The notes below the pieces were generated by a model, which saw only the letters and a list, made by a program, of their open reading frames with translations, was not told the origin of the DNA and ran no database searches. The position numbers and the translations under genes were made by a program. Below, one piece after another: positions 1 to 5,008 of a stretch of DNA of 5,008 bases; position 1 is the first letter of the stretch, and every line of letters starts with the position of its first letter. Origin of the DNA: Kangiella sp. GTDB lineage: Bacteria; Pseudomonadota; Gammaproteobacteria; Enterobacterales; Kangiellaceae. Where the stretch lies: positions 675 through 5,682 of the forward strand of contig NVVT01000026.1 in the NCBI GenBank assembly GCA_002733465.1. Direction: 5' to 3'.

Positions 1-75
1 CATAAAGCGGGTTTGCTGGAAATTTGTGCGATTACTTATGAAAAACAGAACGAAGGACCAAAGGTGAATCATTGA
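1..75 (+). CDS. C-terminal end of an unidentified protein (partial)
   Basis: Reading frame 1 is open from the first base and ends at a TGA at 73-75, giving 24 residues that begin HKAGLLEICAITYEK and end GPKVNH. The mix of hydrophobic and charged residues looks like a genuine protein tail: a hydrophobic helix-like stretch, then a polar end. The family cannot be recognised from so short a piece. If real, the gene runs off the left edge and converges on the membrane-protein gene that ends at 261. The opposite strand is also open here (ATG at 70-72), but it has no ribosome site, so I prefer the plus-strand reading. Confidence 0.45.
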   Translation, partial: HKAGLLEICAITYEKQNEGPKVNH

Positions 76-260
76 AATTTTGTGCATAAATATAAAACGT
101 ACTTTCTAGCTGTGCAAATTATAACGACTACCACTGAATAATCAAATTTTTTTCCTTATAAAACCGATATTTAACGCTCTTTATGGCTTTTTCTCGCTTT
201 TAAATGCAAATAATCAATTTAATAGGAGAATATCCTGGTTTTGCTAAGCTTTATATTTAG
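76..260. other. AT-rich intergenic region with no recognised feature
   Basis: This is the spacer between the probable plus-strand gene end at 75 and the minus-strand stop codon at 261. It is AT-rich, with a T-run near 147-153. I found no gene, tRNA or strong hairpin. The only small dyad is AGGA-N5-TCCT at 224-236, which is too short and lacks the following T-tract expected of an intrinsic terminator. Transcripts from both sides should end here, but the sequence shows no clear signal for it. Confidence 0.5.
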
Positions 261-1226
261 TTAATTTCCTTTCAAACGCTTAACATCAGCGTAAATATCC
301 CATAGAGCAACTAACGCAATAACCCCCAAAATGATTAGTATATTAATGTTCGAGTATTCTACTATTTTTTGCCAATTAAAGTTGGCTAATTCAGATGATT
401 CAATAACCAAATACTGCTCAAAACTAGCAATAAATGCTAAAACTACAATGCTCACTAGATTATTCGAAATGTTTACCCATGTTGACCATGTATTTTTATG
501 TCCCTTTAGAAAATGATAGGCATTCAATAATAGACTCGCACCAACCAAAAAGTTAATAATCCAATGCACACTTTGCCATTCCGCTGATATCGAAATATTT
601 TGCATTATTTCATTCCCCATAAATGACGACTCAATAAGAATTTGCTCTGAGAAAAATAAATGATTCCAAAAGACCAAAAACAACCCTTCAAACATCATTT
701 CAAAAAATCGATTAAAGCGACTTAAAGGTACTTTTTTTCCACTACTGGTTAAGTCCTTTGGTGACCAAGAATACAATTTGCTTAAATCATAGTTACTTTT
801 TTGTAATAGATAAAAAATTAGAGTGACTACCACAAATACATCAAGACTCGCTTCTAGCACTCGCCAAAACACATCAAATACAAAGCCAATAATTGATAAG
901 TCTTCAAAATTGAGACGAATGCTTGTTAATAAAACAATGATCGAAAAAATAATCAAAGAAACTTCAAGTGCTTTTTTATAAGCAGGAAAATAGTCTTTAT
1001 TAATCAATTCCTGATTCGGTAAATAGCCTGATGCGACTCGCATTGGATGCCCGAGTTTTAATAAATAGCTTTCTTGTTCTTGTTGCGAAAGATCTCGACC
1101 TAAACTCTCTTGCATATCCTCAAGCTCTTCATAAATTAATGACTCCAACTCAGCACGCACTTCATCTTTACTATCTTCTGGTAAATAGTTCTCAAAACTA
1201 TTTAAGTAGTTGTTTATCATTTTCAT
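261..1226 (-). CDS. Six-helix membrane protein with HAAS/DUF1700-like N-terminus, partner of PadR regulator
   Basis: This is a 321-residue protein. Residues 1-75 are soluble, acidic and helical (FENYLPEDSKDEVRAELESL, then a KLGHP turn near 57-61). This resembles the HAAS/DUF1700-type domain that often sits beside PadR regulators. I see about six hydrophobic segments, near residues 84-104, 112-141, 174-193, 220-241, 250-275 and 293-311, with a basic C-terminus (KRLKGN). It should therefore be an inner-membrane protein with a cytoplasmic N-terminal domain. There is no signal peptide and no recognisable catalytic motif, so its role is unknown. The start is supported by AAGGAGAG at a good distance from the ATG; a second Met at codon 3 is less well spaced. 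It lies 48 bp downstream of the padR-like gene on the same strand and is probably co-transcribed with it and repressed by its product. The HAAS assignment is by pattern, not by search. Confidence 0.8.
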   Translation of the reverse strand: MKMINNYLNSFENYLPEDSKDEVRAELESLIYEELEDMQESLGRDLSQQEQESYLLKLGHPMRVASGYLPNQELINKDYFPAYKKALEVSLIIFSIIVLLTSIRLNFEDLSIIGFVFDVFWRVLEASLDVFVVVTLIFYLLQKSNYDLSKLYSWSPKDLTSSGKKVPLSRFNRFFEMMFEGLFLVFWNHLFFSEQILIESSFMGNEIMQNISISAEWQSVHWIINFLVGASLLLNAYHFLKGHKNTWSTWVNISNNLVSIVVLAFIASFEQYLVIESSELANFNWQKIVEYSNINILIILGVIALVALWDIYADVKRLKGN

Positions 1227-1231
1227 AATTC

Positions 1232-1239
1232 TCTCCTTT
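1232..1239 (-). promoter_or_regulatory. Ribosome binding site of the membrane-protein gene
   Basis: On the minus strand AAGGAGAG lies just upstream of the ATG at 1224-1226, with six bases between GGAG and the start codon. It is the strongest Shine-Dalgarno match in the window. It contrasts with the weak site before the upstream padR-like gene, so the membrane protein may be made in greater amount than its regulator from a shared transcript. Confidence 0.7.
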
Positions 1240-1274
1240 AATACATTTTCTAATTAGTCATTTAACTTAGTCTT

Positions 1275-1604
1275 TCAACTTATTATGTTATTCAACGTTG
1301 TTTGAGTTTGTTGCCATTCTGCTGTCAACTTCTCAAGCACTTCTTTGCCAACATCAGATAACTGATAAAAACGCTTTTTGCGTTTATTTTCTTCGCGCCA
1401 CTCGCTAGTTAATAAATTCTGTTTCTCTAAACGTCTGATCAATGGATAGAGCGTCCCTTCGTCAATTTCTAACCCCTGTGATGCTAGGTTCTTACGTAAT
1501 GAATAGCCGTAATGCTCTTCTCGCAGTTCTGCTAACACAGCCAAAATGAGCACACCTCGGCGTAGCTCCAATTTCAATTTTTGATAGTGTTCAATTTCAG
1601 TCAT
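1275..1604 (-). CDS. PadR-family transcriptional regulator
   Basis: This 109-residue protein matches the length and layout of short PadR-family repressors. The winged-helix domain spans about residues 12-90. It has the family's HYGYSLRKNL (31-40), the recognition-helix signature EGTLYPLIRRLEKQNLL (49-65), and a basic wing (ENKRKKRFYQLSDVGKEVL, 72-90). A single C-terminal helix (91-109) probably serves in dimerisation. PadR proteins are usually ligand-responsive or constitutive repressors that bind inverted repeats at their own promoters. This fits the two dyads found upstream at 1639-1687. The gene is first in a two-gene unit with the HAAS-like membrane protein, a common arrangement for this regulator type. 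The start has only a weak ribosome site (a GGG about nine bases away), but no alternative start preserves the N-terminal helix. The inducing signal cannot be read from the sequence. Confidence 0.93.
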   Translation of the reverse strand: MTEIEHYQKLKLELRRGVLILAVLAELREEHYGYSLRKNLASQGLEIDEGTLYPLIRRLEKQNLLTSEWREENKRKKRFYQLSDVGKEVLEKLTAEWQQTQTTLNNIIS

Positions 1605-1638
1605 TATTTAACCCGTTAGTGAAACAGTCGGCGTGTTT

Positions 1639-1659
1639 TTACTGTGTAACGTACAGTAA
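1639..1659. promoter_or_regulatory. Operator-like inverted repeat 1 (TTACTGT-N7-ACAGTAA)
   Basis: This is a perfect 7-bp inverted repeat, TTACTGT and ACAGTAA, separated by GTAACGT. It shares arm sequence (TACTGT/ACAGTA) and spacer length with the dyad at 1667-1687, and the two centres are 28 bp apart. It sits just downstream of the inferred padR transcription start. It is probably a PadR-family operator, inferred from position and symmetry. Confidence 0.6.
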
Positions 1660-1666
1660 TTGATTT

Positions 1667-1687
1667 ATACTGTATATAAAACAGTAT
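1667..1687. promoter_or_regulatory. Operator-like inverted repeat 2 (ATACTGT-N7-ACAGTAT)
   Basis: This is a perfect 7-bp inverted repeat, ATACTGT and ACAGTAT, around ATATAAA. It overlaps the candidate padR promoter core, so a bound repressor would block RNA polymerase. It resembles a LexA box but has CTG-N9-CAG rather than the gammaproteobacterial CTG-N10-CAG. The second site with the same spacing argues for a dedicated regulator. Confidence 0.6.
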
Positions 1688-1697
1688 GTATGATCAA
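1669..1697 (-). promoter_or_regulatory. Candidate promoter for the padR-membrane protein unit
   Basis: On the minus strand, TTGATC (1692-1697) and TACAGT (1669-1674) are 17 bp apart and match four or more bases of each sigma-70 element. The -10 element and spacer are almost wholly inside operator-like repeat 2. Other AT-rich -10 choices, such as TATACA or TATAAA nearby, cannot be excluded. Confidence 0.35.
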
Positions 1698-1706
1698 GTA
1701 TTATTT

Positions 1707-1736
1707 TTGATATTTTAGAAAATGAGGTAGTATTAG
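1707..1736 (+). promoter_or_regulatory. Candidate promoter for the DUF1801-like gene
   Basis: TTGATA at 1707-1712 and TATTAG at 1731-1736 are 18 bp apart and resemble sigma-70 elements. A start near 1743 would leave a short leader of about 23 bases containing the ribosome site AGGA at 1756-1759. The region is AT-rich, so chance matches are likely. The -35 element lies 20 bp beyond operator-like repeat 2, so co-regulation is possible but not certain. Confidence 0.3.
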
Positions 1737-1765
1737 GAATAATTGAATAGAATCCAGGAAATAGC

Positions 1766-2197
1766 ATGATTAAATTTGAGGACTTAGAGATCAAAAATAA
1801 ATTTAGCGACTATCCCACTGAAATTAGAACAAGAATGCTCTATTTACGCTCATTGATTATAGATACATATAAGCAGAATAATGAGAAAAAGAAGAATAAG
1901 AACACATTTCAAGAATGTTTAAAATGGGGCGAACCCAGCTATCTTTTTAAATTTGGTAGCACCATTAGAATTGATTGGAAATTTAAAAATCCAAAATTTT
2001 TAAATATTTATTTTAACTGTCAATCTTTACTCGTTGAAACTTTTAGAGAGGTTTACGGTGAAGAATTAACGTTTGAAAAGAATCGAGCCATTTTAATTAA
2101 TGTTGATAAGAAATTTCCAGAAAAAATTTTAGCTCATTGCTTTGAATTAACAATGAACTATCACAAAATTAAACATTTACCACTGTTGGGTGTCTAA
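1766..2197 (+). CDS. DUF1801-like protein of unknown function
   Basis: This 143-residue soluble protein has no signal peptide or membrane segment. Its overall pattern resembles DUF1801 proteins: an N-terminal helix with PTEIRTRMLYLRSLI (17-31), the signature KWGEPSYLF (53-61), strands around STIRIDW (65-71) and LNIYFNCQSLL (79-89), and a C-terminal helical region ending LPLLGV. DUF1801 proteins share a fold with the Fra/YdhG-like group; some relatives are linked to iron handling, but nothing here shows that function. A Lys/Asn-rich insert (NNEKKKNKN, 38-46) is unusual. The start is supported by AGGA at 1756-1759, six bases from the ATG. By my count GC is about 28%, against roughly 44% in sampled lines of the SDR gene, which suggests recent acquisition or relaxed selection. 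It is divergent from the padR-like gene. Confidence 0.75.
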   Translation: MIKFEDLEIKNKFSDYPTEIRTRMLYLRSLIIDTYKQNNEKKKNKNTFQECLKWGEPSYLFKFGSTIRIDWKFKNPKFLNIYFNCQSLLVETFREVYGEELTFEKNRAILINVDKKFPEKILAHCFELTMNYHKIKHLPLLGV

Positions 2198-2207
2198 CAT
2201 CTAACTC

Positions 2208-2996
2208 TTACAAACAACTAGTTCGTCCGCCATCAACTGGTAGACTGACACCTGTTATGTAACCTGCAGACGGAGAAGCTAAAAAGGCACAGGCATTAGC
2301 AAACTCTTCTGCTTCACCAAAACGTCGCATGGGAATAATGGATTTTTCTTCCTCGATTGTTTCAGCAATAGTTAGCCCCATCTTAACGGCTTTATTTTTG
2401 ATAATGGCATCTAAACGAGTTGTATTAGTTGCGCCAGGCAAAACATTGTTAACCGTAATTCCAAATGGCCCCAATTCATTCGCCATAGTTTTCGCCCAAC
2501 TAGCAACAGCACCACGAACGGTGTTTGAAACGCCCAAATTAGGCAACGGTTGTTTAACGCTAGTTGAAATAACATTAATAATTCTACCGTAACCGGCTTC
2601 TTTCATGCCACCAATAACTCGTTGAGCAATTTGGTGATTGTTGATTAAATGTTGATTGAAGGCTGCTAGAAAAGCCGAGCTTTCAGAGGTGTTTGCGGGA
2701 CCTGGAGCTGGGCCACCGGTATTATTAATTAGAATTTCAAACTGAGGAACAACCGTTAAATGATCATCTAATGCTCTGCTGACTTCATCAGGATCACTAA
2801 AATCCGCGCAAATAGCAAAATGTTCTTGTGAGCCATTATTTGCAAGCTCGGCTTTCACCGCATTCAATTTCTCTAAGTTACGAGCAAATAAGGTCACATT
2901 TGCTCCCATTTTAGCAAGCTCTAATGCGATTGCTTTTCCCATTCCCTGTGAACTTCCACAGACTAGTGCATTTTTGTTTTCTAAGTTTAAATTCAT
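2208..2996 (-). CDS. Atypical short-chain dehydrogenase/reductase (SDR) lacking catalytic Tyr and Lys
   Basis: This 262-residue protein has the length and order of a classical FabG-like SDR. It has a Rossmann beta-alpha-beta start with CGSSQGMG (13-20; G14, G18 and G20 match the GxxxGxG motif), an acidic DFSDP at 65-69, NNTGGPAPGP (91-100) in place of NNAG, strand IINVIS (139-144), PG at 187-188, and the C-terminal ITGVSLPVDGG (247-257). Ser144 aligns with the catalytic Ser. Counting 13 residues on, the Tyr position is Ser157, and the Lys position four further is Arg161 (SNTVRGAV). Such SNxxR variants occur in a known FabG-like SDR branch annotated as oxidoreductases or 3-oxoacyl-ACP reductases, so this is probably an intact family member rather than decay. 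The substrate is unknown. The gene is 34 bp downstream of the acyl-CoA dehydrogenase, with AGGAAA before its ATG, so it may act on acyl chains. Confidence 0.88.
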   Translation of the reverse strand: MNLNLENKNALVCGSSQGMGKAIALELAKMGANVTLFARNLEKLNAVKAELANNGSQEHFAICADFSDPDEVSRALDDHLTVVPQFEILINNTGGPAPGPANTSESSAFLAAFNQHLINNHQIAQRVIGGMKEAGYGRIINVISTSVKQPLPNLGVSNTVRGAVASWAKTMANELGPFGITVNNVLPGATNTTRLDAIIKNKAVKMGLTIAETIEEEKSIIPMRRFGEAEEFANACAFLASPSAGYITGVSLPVDGGRTSCL

Positions 2997-3030
2997 TTAA
3001 GTTTCCTATATATTTTTCTTAACGCTATTT

Positions 3031-4830
3031 TTAAAACCAATCTTCCTGCATATTCAAACAAGTATCATCCAACGTCATTAACAAATCAGCATCGTGATGA
3101 ATGCTTGGTAATTCCCAGCGAATAAAATATTGAGCCGCTTGAATTTTTCCTTGATAGAACGATTGTTCTGATTTATTTAACTCATTTGTAAGTGCTTTTT
3201 CGGCAACAATAGATTGTCTTAACCACATCCAACTAAATACTAATTTTCCCATCATTGATAAATAACATCCTGCGTTGGCGAGTGTTTTATCTGCTCCGTT
3301 ACTGGCCATTGAAGCACCTAAATGTTGAGTCACTTTATTGCAGAGCTCTAATGCTTTTCCGATGGTTGATGCAAACTCTTCTGATTTCTCAAAACCTTTA
3401 CTCTCGGCAATATCCGTTAAAATATTTTTAGCCAATAACTGCAATCCCGCACTATTATTCAGCCATACTTTCCGACCTAATAAATCTAAAGCTTGTATGC
3501 CGTTAGTTCCTTCATGAATTGGATTAAGACGATTATCACGGTAACATTGCTCAACCGGGTATTCATGGGTATAACCTGAACCACCTAATATTTGAATGGC
3601 TAAATCATTTGCCAATAAACCGTAATCTGAATTGCATGCTTTAACTATTGGCATTAGTAAATCAAGCAAAAGAGCAGCATTTACTTTTTCTTCACCTTCT
3701 GCCGTTTCTGCAATATCCACTAAGTTTCCTGAATAAAAACAAAGAGAAACACCGCCTTCTACGAAAGATTTTTGTGCTAAAAGCATTCGTCTTACATCGG
3801 CGTGTTCTATGATATTAATTTGCGGACTGGTCGGATTTTTTTCTGTTGGATTTCTTCCTTGGGGTCTTTCTTTTGCATAATCTAGCGATGCTAAATAACC
3901 GCGATATCCAATCATAATTGCGCCAAAACCAACCCAGAGCCTTGCTTCATTCATCATTTGGAACATGTATTTTAAACCGTGATGCTCCTGCCCAATTAAA
4001 TACCCCGTACAGTCATCATTTTCACCAAAACTTAAAGCCGTAGAAGTCGTTCCTCTGTAACCCATTTTATGAAATAGCCCAGCCAAATTAACGTCATTAG
4101 CTTCCGCAGGATCACCTTGATCATTAAGTCTATATTTAGGCACGACAAATAACGAAATTCCTTTTACTCCTACTGGTCCGCCTTTTATTTTGGCTAAAAC
4201 TAAATGAATAATATTATCTGTTAATTGATGGTCGCCACCTGAAATAAAGATTTTTTGGCCTTTGATTTTATAAGTAGCATCATCCTGTGGAGTAGCTTGG
4301 GTGGTAATATCTGAAAGGGAAGAGCCGGCTGATGGTTCCGTTAATGCCATCGTACCAGAAAATTCTCCGGTGAGCATTTTAGCTAAAAATTTTTCTTTTT
4401 GCTCGTCATTACCGAATGCTCGAATCAAATTGGCAGAACCCGCAGTAAGAAAACCATAGCCGGTGGTTGAAGGGTTCGCCGACATAAAATAAGCTGAAGC
4501 CGCCAATGAAATAGTAAACGGCAGTTGCATTCCGCCCAGATCAAAATCCATACCTGAAGCAATAAATCCTGCTTCTCTGTAGGCATCAAAAGCTTCCTTT
4601 ACTTCAGGGATCATTTCCACTTTGCCATCAATAAATTGTGGCTCGTTTTGATCGGCTTTATGATTATGATTTAAAAAATATTTTGTTGCTATTTTTTCAG
4701 CCGTTTCTAATACCGCATCAAACGTTTCCTTGTTGTGCTCAGAAAACTTTTCCGCTTGTGTTAATTTTTCTGTTGCTAAAACTTCATACAATTGAAATTC
4801 TAAATCACGGTTGTTAATTAATTGGTTCAT
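3031..4830 (-). CDS. Acyl-CoA dehydrogenase, large type with extended C-terminal domain
   Basis: This 599-residue flavoenzyme should oxidise an acyl-CoA to the 2-enoyl-CoA, passing electrons to an electron-transfer flavoprotein in the cytoplasm. The N-terminal extension and alpha domain cover about residues 1-155. The FAD/substrate beta domain includes ALTEPSAGSSLSDI (162-175), YKIKGQKIFISGGDH (187-201) and KMGYRGTTSTAL (255-266). The C-terminal helical domain has NEARLWVGFGA (294-304), YAKERPQGR (318-326), QILGGSGYTHEYPVEQ (413-428) and RDNR (431-434). Glu440 in HEGTNGIQ matches the catalytic base. Residues from about 465 to the end form the additional C-terminal domain of the roughly 600-residue branch, which includes DmdC-like (methylmercaptopropionyl-CoA) and medium/long-chain enzymes. 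Substrate cannot be chosen. The start has AAAGGT six bases upstream. It follows dxs by 31 bp and precedes the SDR by 34 bp. Confidence 0.95.
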   Translation of the reverse strand: MNQLINNRDLEFQLYEVLATEKLTQAEKFSEHNKETFDAVLETAEKIATKYFLNHNHKADQNEPQFIDGKVEMIPEVKEAFDAYREAGFIASGMDFDLGGMQLPFTISLAASAYFMSANPSTTGYGFLTAGSANLIRAFGNDEQKEKFLAKMLTGEFSGTMALTEPSAGSSLSDITTQATPQDDATYKIKGQKIFISGGDHQLTDNIIHLVLAKIKGGPVGVKGISLFVVPKYRLNDQGDPAEANDVNLAGLFHKMGYRGTTSTALSFGENDDCTGYLIGQEHHGLKYMFQMMNEARLWVGFGAIMIGYRGYLASLDYAKERPQGRNPTEKNPTSPQINIIEHADVRRMLLAQKSFVEGGVSLCFYSGNLVDIAETAEGEEKVNAALLLDLLMPIVKACNSDYGLLANDLAIQILGGSGYTHEYPVEQCYRDNRLNPIHEGTNGIQALDLLGRKVWLNNSAGLQLLAKNILTDIAESKGFEKSEEFASTIGKALELCNKVTQHLGASMASNGADKTLANAGCYLSMMGKLVFSWMWLRQSIVAEKALTNELNKSEQSFYQGKIQAAQYFIRWELPSIHHDADLLMTLDDTCLNMQEDWF

Positions 4831-4834
4831 TTAC

Positions 4835-4842
4835 TTACCTTT
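4835..4842 (-). promoter_or_regulatory. Ribosome binding site of the acyl-CoA dehydrogenase gene
   Basis: On the minus strand AAAGGT lies six bases before the ATG at 4828-4830. This supports the chosen start in the 31-bp gap after the dxs stop codon. No promoter or terminator is evident in that gap, consistent with readthrough from dxs. Confidence 0.55.
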
Positions 4843-4861
4843 GGTTTCGCTATACCAACTT

Positions 4862-5008
4862 TCATACTATTTTTAGAATTTGATTTTTGATGCCATTAAC
4901 ATCCAACTGACACAATTCAAATAAATCAATCGGATCACCATGCTCAATAAATTCATCAGGAATACCGATATGCTTGACTGGAATCAGAATGTTCTGAGAC
5001 GATAAAAA
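4862..5008 (-). CDS. dxs: 1-deoxy-D-xylulose-5-phosphate synthase, C-terminus only (partial)
   Basis: The minus strand is open from the right edge to a TGA at 4862-4864, encoding 48 residues. They include IPVKHIGIPDEFIEHGD, then LCQLDVNGIKNQILKIV. This matches the end of DXS proteins, which typically read PV-x-x-(I/L)G(I/L)PD-x-FI-x-HG followed by a helix with LD-x-x-GI. DXS uses thiamine diphosphate to join pyruvate and glyceraldehyde 3-phosphate, the first step of the MEP isoprenoid pathway. Only the tail of the transketolase C-terminal domain is present here, so the thiamine-binding and catalytic regions lie outside the window. It is upstream of, and probably co-transcribed with, the acyl-CoA dehydrogenase. 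The other transketolase-like candidate, an E1-beta subunit of a 2-oxoacid dehydrogenase, usually ends differently and lacks FIEHG. Confidence 0.88.
   Translation of the reverse strand, partial: FLSSQNILIPVKHIGIPDEFIEHGDPIDLFELCQLDVNGIKNQILKIV

Larger units (their letters stand above)
1605..1765. promoter_or_regulatory. Divergent regulatory region between padR-like gene and DUF1801-like gene
   Basis: This 161-bp region lies between two divergently transcribed genes. It holds two 21-bp dyads of the same geometry (1639-1659 and 1667-1687), a lone ACAGT half-site at 1624-1628, a candidate minus-strand promoter overlapping the right-hand dyad, and a candidate plus-strand promoter at 1707-1736. 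No small ORF or RNA gene is evident. The PadR-like protein is the natural candidate to bind here and may affect both directions. Confidence 0.65.

Noticed and set aside
221..240. Possible terminator hairpin AGGA-N5-TCCT after the membrane-protein gene.
   Set aside because: The stem is only 4 bp, AT-flanked, and not followed by a T-tract on the minus strand.
331..516. Plus-strand open frame of 61 codons.
   Set aside because: It lies wholly antisense to the membrane-protein gene, has no convincing ribosome site, and gives a sequence with no recognisable pattern.
1031..1228. Plus-strand open frame of 65 codons.
   Set aside because: It is antisense to the coding region for the conserved N-terminal domain of the membrane protein, so it is a shadow of that gene.
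1668..1686. LexA (SOS) box: TACTGTATATAAAACAGTA closely resembles the gammaproteobacterial LexA consensus.
   Set aside because: The spacing is CTG-N9-CAG rather than CTG-N10-CAG, and the neighbouring dyad at 1639-1659 has the same N9 spacing. A dedicated regulator, the adjacent PadR, explains both better. Divergent LexA spacing in this lineage cannot be fully excluded.
2329..2592. Plus-strand open frame of 87 codons.
   Set aside because: It is antisense to the SDR gene over its active-site and C-terminal coding region. The SDR frame is clearly the conserved one.
2208..2996. SDR as a decaying pseudogene, given the missing Tyr and Lys.
   Set aside because: The frame is intact over a normal length, the Rossmann and C-terminal motifs are preserved, and the SNxxR arrangement is known in other members of the superfamily.
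1..5008. CRISPR array, tRNA or rRNA gene, insertion sequence, or defence or toxin-antitoxin system.
   Set aside because: I saw no regular direct repeats, cloverleaf sequences, transposase motifs or terminal inverted repeats, and no recognisable defence or toxin proteins.

Overview
This window looks like ordinary chromosome from a moderately AT-rich Gram-negative bacterium, most likely a gammaproteobacterium. The clues are the C-terminus of 1-deoxy-D-xylulose-5-phosphate synthase at the right edge, a large FadE-type acyl-CoA dehydrogenase, and consistent ATG starts with AGGA/AAGG-like ribosome sites. A Kangiella-like or other marine lineage is possible, but the sequence alone does not settle the genus.

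Layout from left to right. Positions 1-75 probably hold the last 24 codons of an unidentified plus-strand gene. Positions 76-260 are AT-rich with nothing convincing in them. Positions 261-1604, on the minus strand, are a two-gene unit: a PadR-family repressor followed by a six-helix membrane protein whose soluble N-terminus resembles the HAAS/DUF1700 domain often paired with PadR. The intergenic region 1605-1765 separates this unit from a divergent plus-strand gene. It contains two 21-bp inverted repeats of the same design (WTACTGT-N7-ACAGTAW), which I read as a tandem operator for the PadR protein. Positions 1766-2197 encode a DUF1801-like protein with about 28% GC, much lower than its right-hand neighbours. 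It converges, with only 10 bp between stop codons, on a second minus-strand cluster.

That second cluster, in transcription order from the right edge, is dxs (isoprenoid precursor synthesis, C-terminus only), a 599-residue acyl-CoA dehydrogenase, and an atypical short-chain dehydrogenase. The gaps are 31 and 34 bp, and the acyl-CoA dehydrogenase and SDR genes each have a ribosome site, so they probably share transcripts. The dehydrogenase keeps its expected catalytic Glu. The SDR has a normal Rossmann nucleotide-binding start but has lost the catalytic Tyr and Lys.

I found no mobile element, CRISPR array, RNA gene or clear terminator. The most interesting parts are the paired operators with the PadR/HAAS-like unit, and the Tyr/Lys-less SDR. 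Neither amounts to a demonstrated new system.
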